From Acorus gramineus (taxonomy: Eukaryota; Streptophyta; Magnoliopsida; Acorales; Acoraceae), in the NCBI GenBank assembly GCA_030737835.1, contig CM060857.1, positions 15,449,496 through 15,513,495 of the forward strand: 64,000 nt of DNA. Reading direction: 5' to 3'. The position numbers were made by a program, and so were the translations under genes. This document shows, piece after piece, positions 38,535 to 51,478 of the stretch (positions are counted from its first letter, which is position 1; each line of letters opens with the position of its first letter). Below the pieces are notes generated by a model. The model was not told the DNA's origin. It ran no database searches and worked only from the letters and a program-made list of their open reading frames with translations.

Positions 38535-41106
38535 TGTAATAGTCCGGATCCTCTTATGCCAAATTATGTTAATAGTTACGTGTTTGGATTACAAAATAGG
38601 ATAATTTTATGTTATTAAGCTTTTGGTCCTTATTATTCTTGAAGCCTTGTTTTTTGTTACATTTTCAGAAAGTACCTTCGAGGCATAATTGGGTTTTGCG
38701 CTAAACATATGAAGTCTTCATTTTTGAGTTATCTCTCATATAAAATTAGTTTGGTGTCATTTGGAGCTATATTAGAAAAGTTATGGCTGTTTTACCGTTT
38801 CTGCCCGTAGAAGAAGAAATCGTGAGGTCTTCTGTTCGTTGTTATTTTTAATATAGTTGGAGGCTTCTTTTGATCTTGGTCTAGACATAGAAGTTGTAGA
38901 TATTTTCGTTACCTTTCCAACAGAAGTTGAATCATTTGAAGTGGACTTTCCTACGAGAAGTTATGGTGGTTAGAGTTGAGGCTGCGCAGAATTCTAAAGG
39001 AGGGCGCTTTCATCGTTTGGCAGAATCTAAAGTTTTAAATAATTAGTGAGTCGGTGGAGGTGGCGTGGGTGATATGTGTGTGAGAGAGAGAGAGTCGCCC
39101 GAGACTCAATTGAAGGGAAAATAAAAAGGGGAAAAATTGGGAAAAATTAGGAAAAGCTTCGTGGAATATTTTTCGTGTCATACTGGGTAAGGATTCTTGT
39201 TCTTTTCATCGTTATTCTTCGTCTAGGGTTAAATTAAAAATTGTGATTTGGGGCTGAAATATGAATTTGTTTTTGGGGCTGGGTAAACAAGAATTGGAGA
39301 GTTATTTTGATTGCGTTAACTTAGGGTTTGTATTTAGGACATCGGATTTGATTTGGGGGAAACTGAGAATTGATTATTGGGATTATATGTTAGTATCTGA
39401 TTGAGATTATATTTTTATCAATGGATTTCCTCTCTGTCTGTTTTAAGAGTTGGAATAGGGTGAGTCCAGTTGAGGTGGTGAATTACGAGGTAACCCGATC
39501 AATATTTGTTTGTCCTACATTCCATTCCACGTGGTATTGTTATAAGTGACCCAATATTTGTGTTTGTTATTTTCAATTCCGTGCTTCATTGTTGTTTCTT
39601 ATCATCTCTGATATTGTTTGATATTCAAAACTGTTTTTATCCCTATTTATTCGTGAAACTAACTATTGTCGGTTACTATATTATATTATTGAGACCCAAA
39701 TTATTCATGTCACCTTTATTAATTAGAATTGTTTCTCATTGAGGCTTGCTTCATATATATCCACTATAATTCAGTTATCATTTGAGAGTGTGATTTATAT
39801 TATCCCAGTTCAGATTAGTCCTTGAAGTGTCATTATTGAGGTTTGCTTCGTGATTCATCATCATTATCTAATCGTTGTCATTTATCCTTGTTCTAGACAG
39901 TTTTTGAGAGTTCTAAATCTATAGTTGATTTGTGAGCCTTCCTTTGATCATGATGTATCCATCCCAGTGTCTTGCCATTGATCTATGATCTGCATGGTCG
40001 TGCTATCCGACCATGAAGCCTTGTACTGTGTTTGTTTCATTGCTTTTATATTACCTCTTGAATTCGTATTTTTGGAGTTGGATGACCATAGACCTTACAG
40101 TGAGGGTTGAGGATTACCTCCCCAGCGCGCATGAGTACGTACGGTCCAGTGAGGGGGACTTGAGAATACCCTACCGTGCCTGGACGTTCCGAGGGCCAGG
40201 TAGCGATTCCGCGGTGGACGTTCCGAGGGCCACACGCGAGAGGTATAGATGTGGACATCCCGGACATAGGGGCCGAGATGGGGTCATGTAGATGGTCTAT
40301 CCGGCGCTTCGGTCATTCAGGAGCCAGAGTCGTGATTCCCTTATCATTCTTGTAGAATTGTGACGTCTCGAGTGCCATCAATGAGTTAATTGACATTCTT
40401 AGCTTGATGGGTGATTTCAGAGTATGTGCTTTCAGTCCAGTGGTGTTGGTTCTTGATAATATTTATTGGTCCTATCACTTGTGATGTGTTCGCTTGAGCT
40501 ATTCATTCTTATTTTTATATATCAGTGATGTTATTGTTCTCCACTGATGATCATAGAGTACTTTCATGTGTTATTATGCTTTGACGATGTTGACTAAGCT
40601 TGACTTTGATTTCATCCTTGTTTTCCTTATGCGTGGAATGTCTGGGTTACTTACTAAGCATCTTTCGCTCATTCTATTCTATTTTCCTATTTTTGCAGAG
40701 TAGAGGCGGGGTTCTTGGGCGTTGACTTTGTCTTCTTTTGGGTGTCACGTCCAGTTGGTGATAGGTATATATATATAGATATGGATCTTGTTGATGCTTT
40801 AGATCTGTATATGATTATTGTTGGTAGAGGCTGGTCTAGTGAACCATGCCTATGTTAAAATGCTCTATATATATGGATGACTGTATATGAGGTGTGTTAG
40901 ATGCTCTGTTGACTGCTTAAACTTTCCTGGGTGAGTTTATATAGGTGATTATATATTTCTTGATGATTATATATTATCCCAGGGTTGTTACCAGATGAGT
41001 TTATATAGGGTGGTTATTTCGATGTTTCTTTTTTTTATAAAAGAAATGGTGAGTTTTGAGGCACGTGGCGTGCACGTGTCGATGGTTTGGGACACGGGCC
41101 GTCATA
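38535..41106. mobile_element. Solo LTR, 2.57 kb, with GATTG target duplication
   Basis: A non-coding block starting TGTAATAGTCCGG and ending GGGCCGTCATA, flanked by GATTG at 38530-38534 and 41107-41111. The terminal 11 bases are inverted repeats once transitions (C/T, G/A) are allowed, which fits decay of methylated cytosines. There is no polyprotein, primer-binding site or second LTR inside, so a solo LTR left by recombination is most likely. Its size and the ACTTACTAAGCATCTTTCGC-like stretch near 40650 suggest a Ty3/gypsy element. Orientation is uncertain. Confidence 0.7.
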
Positions 41107-41111
41107 GATTG

Positions 41112-43197
41112 TGTATCAATGCTCAAATGAAAAATGTTAGGAGACTCACTTTTGTCCAAGTACATTTATTAATGAAAACACTTGGAGATGTAACAAAAAA
41201 AAATGCTTTTGAAAGATTTATTTGTTTAATGAAATATGTAATTTTATAAAACTATAAATATATAGGAATTTTTGCTTATATACCTGTTAAATCTTGATTT
41301 TGTCAAAATATCCTGCTTAAATGGTCCGTTCAAAAAAACCTCTAGAAAACCCCATAAGTTGTGCATCCATACCCCTGCGGTCAATTGGCGTGAGCTAAGG
41401 TTAATATTCTCCATGAAAAGATTGCTAGCACCGTTAAAAAGGGTTGAAAAGACCTAACTAACCTTGGTTCCATCTTCTTCTTCAACCTCTCATCCAAAAT
41501 TCTCACCAGCCCCAAACCGATTTGGGGCTTCTCATATAGGGGCTTTGACGAATTGAAGAGGGGACAAAAATGATTAATTTGGGTTTCTCGATTAGGGGCT
41601 TCGACGAATTGAAGAGAGGATGGATTGAAAAGAGTATGCAGGGAGATAAATTGTAGGGTTTCATGTGAGGTTTGGATTTTGAATGATTAAAAGAGGGTGG
41701 TTTTGTAATTGCACGTCTCATGGTTAACCAATTAATCAGGGTTGGGTACGAAACATTAACATTTGTGACAGAGGGCATGGATGCACAATTTATGGGTTTT
41801 TCAAGGGTATTTTTGAACGGATCATTTTAAGTAGGGTATTTTAATAAAATTGAGATTTAGCATGAATATATATGCAAAAAAATCTAAATATATATTTAAA
41901 TAAGTATGCATCCTATCGATCTATCTTATAGAGTGCGTTTTGAAATGCAGTTTTGATTATTCTAAAAATTAGATATAGTTAAGATTTGCATCCACTGATG
42001 TCCACATGCGAGAAGTCACTTTTTTTTGTAAAAAAGCTTTTGAGGAGCTATAGGTCCCGCCCACATTAACTAGTACATGCACAACTATAACGGGTCAATA
42101 TTAGGCCCACAATGGGTGCAACGGGGAATGAAGGCAGTGAGGGGAAGTTTGGGGACTTGGAGGGTATGTGGGCTCACCGAGACAACGATTGAGGAGGATG
42201 TGGGACTAGTCCTTGAAGGCTAAGGTGTCACAGTTACTCGCCTCTGCTTTGGTTTGATTGACATGGTTGTCTCGCAACCAAGCCATTTTTAGAGGTCAAA
42301 TACCTTACTGGGAGAACATATGAGAAATGACAAAGGGCTTCATTCTTAATTGGGGGACTATATGTGTGGGTGCAGGGGGTATTAGATTTCAGGCTGATAA
42401 ACTTATAATGGATTAGAGGCGGTTGGCCCGCAGTCTGTGGATTCAGGGAGAAGTCTCATCTACCTTGTTTCCATGTGACTACTTTTTTTTGTAATGCTTT
42501 GTTATTTCCATTGAGCTCTCATCATTTAATATGTCAAGGCATTGGCTTAATATTTAAATTTTTAGAAAAACAATTAGGCCCACAACGGCCCACAACTATA
42601 TTAAGCATACTGCCTATGAGTGAAGCCCAACTAGTTTTTTTTTCTTTCTTTTTTTCTTTTTATCTTTGGTAAGATTTGATCATGCACTTCTAAGAAAATT
42701 TGTGATGTCCACTATCAGGCAAGCAAGCCTCATGGGATATATATGAAAATATTTTAAGTATAACAAAAAAACACTTGAAACACATAAGAAAAAGAAAAAG
42801 AGAAAGAGAGATGATAGTGGAATGACGACGACAGACAGCGATGGACGGATGTCTGGACGGTGGCTTAGAAGAGTGGCAGTGGGTGGAGAGAGAGAGAGAG
42901 GATGGTGGGGGAGGACAGCGACAACGAATGAAAACGAGCATAGGAGAACAACCAACCGTCCTCTTTTATTCTATTTCTCTCTCCCCTTATTCCACCGCCA
43001 CCGCCACCGCCCTACCCGACCTCATCCACCCACTATCATCGTCCTCTTTAGCTCACATCATTCATTTTTTTTATTCCTCCTTTCTCCTTTTCCATTGTCA
43101 TGCATTCACTCCACCATAAATTTTTTTGGGGTGGGGTGCATGATTGGAGGGGTGGAATAAACAAAAAGCTCCCCGTAGATTTTACATCATTCATAAC
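41112..43197. other. Intergenic region with low-complexity tracts
   Basis: It holds a diverged tandem repeat (41516-41640), a purine-rich stretch (42785-42905) followed by a pyrimidine-rich stretch (42955-43115) with (CCACCG)n at about 42990, and several frames across these tracts that lack family features. No gene is supported. Confidence 0.45.
41516..41640. repeat. Diverged tandem repeat, period ~56
   Basis: GGGGCTTTGACGAATTGAAG (from 41539) recurs as GGGGCTTCGACGAATTGAAG (from 41595), with similar upstream TTTGGG...TTCTC stretches. Confidence 0.7.
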
Positions 43198-43545
43198 GGC
43201 TCCGTTTGGTTGTACGTTTGGGACAAATTTTATTTTTTAAAAAGCTGAAAAGCTAAAATCGTGCAGTTAAACGGGACAGCTTTATTCAGAATTGGGAGCT
43301 AGATTTATTTAATTTTTCTCTCGAAATCTGTGTTTTGAAAAACTTAGAAACAATGCTTTTTGGTCAGAATCGATTTTTTTAATTGAAAAGCAAATTTCTC
43401 TGTCAAACATCAACTGCTTTCAAATATTGATTCCTGAATTAAAAAAAAAAACATTCTAATAAAAATCAAGATCTAAAATCATCTTAAAAAATCATTTTAT
43501 TTTAAAAACTATTTTTTAATTTGTGTTTCCAAATAAACGGAAATC
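43198..43545 (+). mobile_element. MITE-like family 2, copy 2
   Basis: It starts GGCTCCGTTTGGTTGTACG and ends CCAAATAAACGGAAATC. It matches the reverse complement of 7413-7750 over most of its length. It lies ~400 bp upstream of the PHR-type leader, so it could contribute promoter sequence. Confidence 0.65.
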
Positions 43546-43849
43546 ATAAAATATTCGCACGAGAATCAGAAACCAAACTCGGGACCCACGGTCGCCTTCG
43601 GTCTCTTGCTATCCAGAATACCGTTCAAATCAAAACATTGTCTACGTGGAAAGCAGAAACGTTAAAACCTGTATCCGCCACACCGAAATCCCACGTTTTC
43701 GGGGGACCCTTATCGTGCTCCGCTCGATTGGAGAAGCCAAACTCGTTTTGGACGCCGAGAAAGAACGAACGAACGAACGAGGAACCCTCGATCGATCCGT
43801 GTTTTATCGCTCTCTTTCGATTCCCTTTCTTTTTCGCGGGGCGGAGCTG

Positions 43850-43939
43850 AAAAAATAAACCCTAAAAAGCTCCTCCTATCGATCGATTATTTCGGATTCA
43901 AAGATTGAAAATTCACTCTCGCTTTCGATTCTCCGAGTG
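43850..43939 (+). other. Probable leader exon 1 of the PHR-type gene
   Basis: TAAACCCTAAA followed by a C/T-rich leader and a good donor GAGTG|GTATGT at 43939/43940. The 5' limit is not known. A leader intron of ~1.6 kb would follow, with acceptor either TTGTGACAG (45490) or TTTGGTCAAG (45630). Confidence 0.5.
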
Positions 43940-45510
43940 GTATGTATGCTCTTTTGGTTTGTCTTTGTTGGAAATAATGGAAAACGAAGGCCCTTTTATG
44001 AGATTCGTTTGCGAGTTTTCTTCATAGACCTTGAATTTTGTTTGTTTGAATCGACTGGACTCGAATCTTATCTTGAATTCTGGTGACGTGGACGTGTTTT
44101 TTGAGTTTTTGCTGTTAATGGTTAGAATCAAAGGACTTTTGAGTGATTTTTTTTTGGTGAATATAGTTCTGGAGACATCTCTATCTATTTGGGTTTATTA
44201 ACGGATTGGTTGATGTTGAGGAGGCCATTTTTTTTTTCTCTTTGTCATTTGCCAATCAAGAATCCAGAGAAGCCATCTTTTGGTTGTTTATGGTCTTTAA
44301 GTTACCCTGATATGCTATATCCAAAAATCGTATTTCTTGAATAAACTGGAAATCGAATGGAGTTGAAGCTGCGAGGATTAATTGTAGCTGTCTAATGCAT
44401 TTGTTCATTGATTGCTGGAGAAATTTAAGAAAGGTTCTATAAAAAAATGGGCAGTTACGTTGTATAGATCATTATATATTGGACTGTAAGATTGAGACAT
44501 ACCAAATGAGGTAGAGGAGGTGAAGTCGGATCAATTGTGAAGCTAGAAAAATATGATCGGAAATCAGTTTGTCCAAAATTTGCCTCTGAAGAGATGTATC
44601 ATACATAGTGTTGGGAAGCCACAAAGCAATTCATGTAAATAGAAAGAAACATATAATGTAAACTAATGCACCCATATAGCTTTGAAGTTGTTAACACAAA
44701 ATGAACTTATGATTATTTGTTTAGTGGTTTGTGTGTGTAGCAATAATCTAAATAGAGTGTGACTGAAAGTAGAGTAGATCATGGTCAAACAGGTCCAAAG
44801 AAGAGAATAGGAAGAACCAATGAGAGATGGATGGAACTGATAATGTCATGGCAAATCAGTTATGTTCCAGTATATCAATATATAGCAAAACAGAGTTTAT
44901 CAACTCAACCTACAACTGTAGTTTACTTCCGGGTGATCTATTCAATAACTATAACTCCAACTTTAGTCAACGCCAAATTATGTCTTCTCTCTATTGTTGT
45001 ACTTGATTGATACTCTATGATTCCCATCCCATGAACATTTTCATTTCTCATGTACTGATATTTGTCTTAAATTTGTTATTGTTCTATTCTTTTGTGTGGA
45101 CTGACATTAAATGATCATATTACTTTCTTTCATATAGTCTACGTTAACTACATGCTTAGTAAATGTGGAAGGCTATGTTGGTGGCTTGCTAGCTTGTATG
45201 TGGAAGGTTGTACGGACATGAGTTGTAAGTCTAGAACCTCCAGACAATCTAAATTTGGCTGAATCTAGGTGGTTCATTGATTGAATATAAACAAATACCT
45301 TAAATGGATTATACTGGGTTGAAAATGTGGAATTTAAAAACATTGCCAGAGTTGCATGCCGACTCGGTAATGACTTGTGTTCACCCAGATACATCAAGTG
45401 TATTTGTTTTTCTGTCTATAATATAAATATTTTCATCCCTATCAGCTCTATTTTGTTAGATCAAATTGCCTTGAACCTTTATTGTGACAGAAGATATATA
45501 TAGGGCTAAT

Positions 45511-45723
45511 ATGACAACATTTACATTGAGAATTGATTGTCCATTCTCAGCATCCATCATCTTTGCCTTATGATCCTTTTGTTATTTGCATTTGGAGGTA
45601 CTGATGTGTTTTTCCCCCTTTTGGTCAAGGTCCTGATGATTGAGAATCACATTGCTGCGCCTACCATATGAACTGAGGTGCACCAAGGCCATGTATGCGG
45701 TGACCTGGCATTGTCCACAGTAG
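45511..45723 (+). promoter_or_regulatory. Cluster of five short uORFs before the PHR-type ATG
   Basis: ATG-to-stop frames at 45511-45573 (20 aa), 45604-45636 (10 aa), 45636-45671 (11 aa, starting in the previous stop as TGATG), 45668-45676 (ATG AAC TGA) and 45691-45723 (MYAVTWHCPQ, ending 63 nt before the main ATG). How many are in the mRNA depends on which leader acceptor is used; the last three are present with either. Translational damping is inferred. Confidence 0.5.
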
Positions 45724-45786
45724 TGATTGTCCCGGGGCAAGTGGGAGCCTTTATATACAGAAAGGGAAGGACACTCAACTCTACCT

Positions 45787-48700
45787 ATGTCGAAATCTGA
45801 TGTGAAACAGCTAAACTCAGGAGCATCGAGAATTATGTCCTCTTTGCCAGTTCTTCCCATTTCCCTGGAAGAGAAGTATCCCAGACTACCAAATTCCCCA
45901 CAGTTCTCCATGGATAGTGAGTTGAGGGCAAATCGTGTGGCTCCACATGCCAGCCCATTGGCCTCCAACAGTGATGCTGTTGGACCTTTACTTGCATCTG
46001 CTTCGGGTTTCTCCTCGGATGTTCATTTCTCTTCCAGTTTTCCACGAGGAAGGGAAATGGAAATTGTGCCTTTTATATCTCATTCAAATTGTGGACCATC
46101 TTTACCTTCATCACAACCTCCTCCTACAGCTCAATCATCAACTTCTTTAACACATTTTACCACAGAACCAATCGACTGGAGTTATTTTGATTTTCCTGAT
46201 GATGTTTCTCTAGAGGATAATCAAATTCAAAGTATGAGTAATTTGGTTGCCGAAGACCACACCAAGTCTAACGAGTGGCAGATTGATGATATAATCATTG
46301 ATGAGACTATGTCTCAGGATATTAGTCATCTGTTTCACAAGACAGATGCTGCTGAACATGAGCCTAAGGTGAGTTTACTTGGCATTTGAGTCATTTTTCT
46401 CTGCTGCGGTATTCCTACTTCTGTTTTTAATTACTTAGGCAATTGTGTTTTCACTTCATTTTGTTGTTTCTAGGCCATATGCCCTCTAGCACAGTCATCT
46501 TCAAACATTGTGGTGCAGACACCACAGTTACATCTGCAAGTTCCTTCTGATTCAGGAGAACTTGGCTGGGGAACTAATCCTTCATCTGTTACCAATGGTG
46601 CCCCAACTAAGCCACGCATGAGGTGGACACCAGAGCTGCATGAACGCTTTGTTGAGGCTGTCAATCAGTTGGGGGGTAGTGAACGTAAGTTGATTTGTAA
46701 CTAAACAAACTGACAGACTGTTTTTGTTATTTATACTTGATTCATATTTTCTTTTGCATGTAGGAGCAACTCCTAAAGGTGTCCTGAAGCTGATGAAAAA
46801 TCCCAACTTAACCATATATCATGTAAAAAGCCACCTCCAGGTTTGTGAATCTTTTTATTGTCAGAAGCTTGTGACCTGGTAGACCAGGTAGTCTTTTGGT
46901 CTTGATATGTGATCTTTATTATCTAAATTTGATGTCTCTTGAACCACAGAAATATCGAACAGCACGGTATAGACCAGACATGTCCGAAGGCTAGTAACTG
47001 GCAACCTCGAATATTATTCAGTTGTTTTGTGCAGCTATAGCATCCTGCATGATTCATGTTCAATCCTCAGTTTTTTCCGAGAACGTGCACCAAATACATA
47101 TTCTCAAATCTTTGCTCAATCCTTTGGTTTTTCCTTGTCATCTTTATACATCTCAGCAATTGCTTGTCTGCCACTTTATTTTGAGACACAACATTTGTAT
47201 TGAATTTTTTTGTGCAGGAACATCAGAGAAGAAAATTGCTTCTCTTGAGGAGATGTCATCTCTAGACCTGAAGACGTAAGTTGACTGTTTCCCTTTGGCT
47301 ATTGGGTATTTGACTGTTTACTATTTTTAATATGTTTTCTAGTTATACTTTCAACAATAGAATATGGCTGTAATTTGTCAAGCCAAATCTAATCAGTCAA
47401 CATAGGTTGTAGTTATGTAAAGCTTGATGTCTTGTTTGTTTGTTTACATATCATCCATAATACCTTGAAAAAGCAAGTGATTGCGAATTTTATATTCATT
47501 GATCCATGTTAAGACATGAGTGGCTGCGAATATTCAAGTTTCTGTGGTTTTAACTTTTAAATTGTCTTGTATGTAAAAATGATACTCCATCAAATTGAAT
47601 TGTGAAATTATATACATGACTTTCAGTATTTTGTGTGGATATTCAGATTATCAAATGTTTGTTTAATACTTGATGAATTGGTTTGCGGTTTTTGAGTTAA
47701 TCTTGTTCAGACTGAGTGAAATGCCAAGACCAGGACTTTTTTTTTTGAACGAGAACGGTAGGCATTCACCTTCGTATTAAAATAGAAGCGACTGCCCACC
47801 ATAGAAATGGAGGTCGCCCCCACACAGAATCGTCCCTAGTCCTTAATACAACTGATTGCCGCCTCCCACACATTCTCAAGAGTGCATTGTTATGCGTGCG
47901 CCATAATGACCATATCACCGCCGGGACAAAAATTTGTGACACCTTTACTCTGATGCTAAGACCAGGACTTCATGCGGCTCTTCTGTGAAATCTTTGACTA
48001 AAATGAAGTTGATATCTATTACGAATGAAAACTTTCCAGTTGATTTTAATTTATATAGATCTTGCATCATATTCTATATAATTAATATATCAATGCTGCT
48101 TCTTTGAATCTAATGCTTGGTTTTTGTCTTTGGTTTCTGATACAGTGGTGTCGAGATCACGGAAGCTTTAAGACTTCAAATGGAAGTTCAGAAACGGCTC
48201 CATGAACAGCTTGAGGTAAATGCATCTTGATTAAAAGAATTCTGATTTGTTTATTCTGTTTGATAGTTTTGGTTAAAAATTGTTCTATGACATTGAACAT
48301 ATGTTTATTCATATGTGAATCCTCTTAATCTTAGGTATATATATACTATATACGGCAAAAATTAGGTAATATAGTGATTGAACACTTCATTATATCTACC
48401 TTATGAAAATCTTCGTTTTGGGAAATTTTTTTGGTCAGTAGTCATCATAAGAATGCACATAATTGCTTAGCATTAACAAAGCTTTTTATGAAACGGGATG
48501 ATTCCAAAATTTTATGTTGTCAGATATCATTTTTGTAGGTACCCTGACTATTTAAATAAGCAGATATCTTTTTGGAGGTGTGTATAGGGTTGTTGAAAAT
48601 GTGAAATCTCTCAAACTTGGGAACCACTCAGAAGCAATTCTATCAGTTCTTTAAGAGAGTTCATTTTTAGAGGAAGACATTTGTTCCTCCACAAGTAGAA

Positions 48701-50142
48701 ATTATTTGGCATACAAACTGAGCAGTGCTTCTCTTCATGGTCAAAGGCTACTACTTGGAACTTGAAAAATCTCTTCTTACTTATATAATTAACTGATCCC
48801 ACTAGTGGGCCTTTGGTTACCTGATTAGAGTACCCATGCTAACTCAAAGCTATTATGAAGAATTTGTAAAATAGTTAAAGTTATTTTTAATAAAATTAAG
48901 ACCCATGCCACCCTTTATAATTTTTGGAATTATATTAGTAAAATGGTTTAAAATCTTTCCTTACTTCTTTCCATAAATTCCACTTACACATCAGAAACAA
49001 GGTACAAATCTCTCAATCTGATACCTCAGCTCTGTATTTCCACTTGGCATTTTCCTTGTGCAAGGAGTATAAATTTCCTCTATGAGGCTTTCTCATCTCT
49101 GTATCTGGTTTGCAAACATGCACAACCTTGTCCTCTGATGGAGAAAATTGTGTAGAAGCACCTATAAAAGGTTCCCAGTCAATCCTTCATTGACAGAGTT
49201 TCTTATACAACAAATGCTGGCCAGTGATACAGATGGAAATAAAGATAGCCTTTATTGGGTTCAACAAAGTATTGAGGGGTTGTGCTACATTGTTTTCAGG
49301 ATCCTAGTTGTGTAATCTGCTATCCCCCTTTTTACTTAAAAGAATATTTATAAGAATTTTTTCAAAGAAGAAACAAGTGATTTAGTTGAAACTCGAAAGG
49401 GACAGAAACACCCTGATGCTGCTGCTGCTGCATATTTTGGACAATGAACTTATGATGTTTTTTTTTCCATCACATTGAGTTTGAATGTAACAACATGGCT
49501 AATGTTATCCAGTTTCATTAGTGTAATGGTGAACTCTTATCTTTTCCTGCAAAAAGTGCCACACATAATGAGTGTTCCATAAATTTTAATTCAGACACGT
49601 CTATGGTGTAACATTGCACTTAAAGCTTGATAGTTTTTTATTTTACGATTCCATTCTATGTAATCTATTAAACTGAAATTAATACTTCCAGATTTTGAAC
49701 ACCGCATCCAGATTGATTTTTGCTGATTATCTGACCACATGAACATATTACTGAATTCTTATCCATTATTTTGCTTTATCAGATCCAAAGAAATCTGCAG
49801 CTAAGAATTGAAGAGCAAGGGAGGTGCCTCCAGATGATGTTCGAGAAGCAGTGCAAGGCTGGGATGGGCGACATGACCAAGACATTTGCATTAGGCGAGG
49901 CCACCACCCAATCCGCTGATGTAACTCAATCCGTCACCGGAAATACAGAAGCAAATGAGAACAAAGTAGAGTTGAGAACTGATCAAACCAACTCAATAAC
50001 CATTCAAGAAAATTCAAGGCAGGTAGGATCCAAAGCAAAGGTGCCTGAATCTGGTGTCAGTGACAATCTTATCATAAGCACGTCTGGGGATCCAAACTCT
50101 CTACCTGCCAAGCGTGCGAGAGGTCATGATACAGAGACTTGA
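45787..50142 (+). CDS. PHR1/PHR2-type MYB-CC transcription factor (phosphate-starvation response)
   Basis: Nuclear regulator of phosphate-starvation genes (binds P1BS sites and is held by SPX proteins in the family). Exons 45787-46368, 46474-46684, 46764-46840, 46950-46989, 47218-47275, 48146-48215 and 49783-50142 give 465 residues. Residues ~240-303 form the single MYB repeat: [53 protein letters not shown]. Residues ~324-370 form the coiled coil with the LHEQLE motif. The acidic N-terminal part ([20 protein letters not shown]) matches the PHR group. Intron 4 has a GC donor (GAAG|GCTAGT, 46990-46991). The frame hits TAG if it is not spliced there, and no GT donor nearby rescues it. The ATG at 45787 is the first in frame after stops at 45721-45726. 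Intron 5 contains a LINE fragment. Confidence 0.93.
47739..47952 (-). mobile_element. 5'-truncated antisense LINE in PHR intron 5
   Basis: An insertion starting with a T run (poly(A) on the minus strand) and flanked by AAGACCAGGACTT at 47726-47738 and 47958-47970. The match extends to 18 bp with one mismatch. Read on the minus strand, [16 protein letters not shown] recalls the WxxWxxRN tail after plant LINE reverse transcriptases. Only ~214 bp remain. Confidence 0.75.
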
Positions 50143-51478
50143 AATTGGCATCCAATTGACTGGTCTGTGAAACAGCTTGAACGGCATGCCATAACTTGTG
50201 TCTTAATAAGAGAGCATATGCCGAAATGATGAGCTGATGAATTTGAGTACAGAGAGTGATGAGTATGATTATCAACTTACTAATGACATTCTTTAGTCAA
50301 TAAGAGTAAGACTTGATAGATTCAGTGTTTACATTGGTATGGCTTTTTTTTTATACCCGGTGTAAGCCTTTTTTTATTCATTCTTGATTGGAATATGCTG
50401 TAAAGTTAGGTCGTCTGTTAATTGAATGCGTCATTAATATTTCGAGGCACTGGTATGGACCTCATTGTATATCTCTTGTGAAGCTGGTTTATTTTCATTG
50501 AACAAAGTTTGTTCAATGTCATTTGGTTCAAATACATATTATGTGGTCACTTTTTTCTATTATGATTTGAGGAGGATGAACGTGCAAGAATTGAAACTCA
50601 GTTTTTAGATATATGTTTAGGTGCAAAATTTTCCATTTTTTTATATTCCGAGTTTCTATTTATTCTGTTTTTTGAAAAGTGAATAACATTTATATTACAT
50701 CCTTTTCACAAGCAACTTTACAAAAGCATCTTATTAAATTTTATTAAATTTTATCATCTTAAAAATTCCAATATATTATACATTATATCCTTTGTTTCAA
50801 ATTCTATTGTTTATTTAATGGAATCCAATACTGTAGTGTGTCCCATCCCATCAAAACAATTTTTATTTATTTATTAAAACCAAGTAAGAGTTATAAACAA
50901 TAAAAAAATATAACAAATAATACTGAAATAATGTTTTTTTTGGTGGGTAATGAAAATAATGTCAAGAACAATACTACATCATGTATATACAATATTTTTC
51001 ATTAATGAAAACAATTTTTTATTATGAAAAAATAGTGTGTCGCGCTATGTCTCCCTATGTATAACAACAATTGAAATAAAACAGTAAAAAATGAATTTTA
51101 TTTTAATTTTAACTAATAAAAAAATCTATAGATTTTTTTGTTGTTGTTTAAACTTATATTTTAATTAAAAATAGAATAAAAAGAGTAATATTGTTCTAAT
51201 TTTCATGCTGAAAAAAAAAAGTTGATTTCTTTATCTTCACTTTTTCATGTTCTAATTTTTTTTATATAAAAAAAATAATAAACATGATAATTTGTTCTTC
51301 ATGACTTGCCCTCACAGCCTCTCTCACTCACCCACCGTGGGTTATATCAATCGTTGATTGAATCAATCGAACTCCGATAGGTTGATCACAAGCGATAAAA
51401 TCCGATCCTCTGAAAGAATTGCATTGAAGAGCCCTAACCACCTCCTCTCCTCGAAATCCGCGCCGTCGATCGGAGAAG
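50143..51478. other. 3' region of PHR-type gene and PEX12 promoter
   Basis: 3' UTR followed by very AT-rich DNA (50680-51290) and the PEX12 leader. No gene, clear TATA box or mobile element was recognised. Confidence 0.5.

Noticed and set aside
42680..43160. Overlapping ORFs on both strands around a purine/pyrimidine-rich tract
   Set aside because: They arise from low-complexity sequence, code in several frames at once and show no conserved motif.
45582..46045. Minus-strand frames over the PHR-type first coding exon
   Set aside because: Shadow frames; the plus strand joins into a complete MYB-CC protein.
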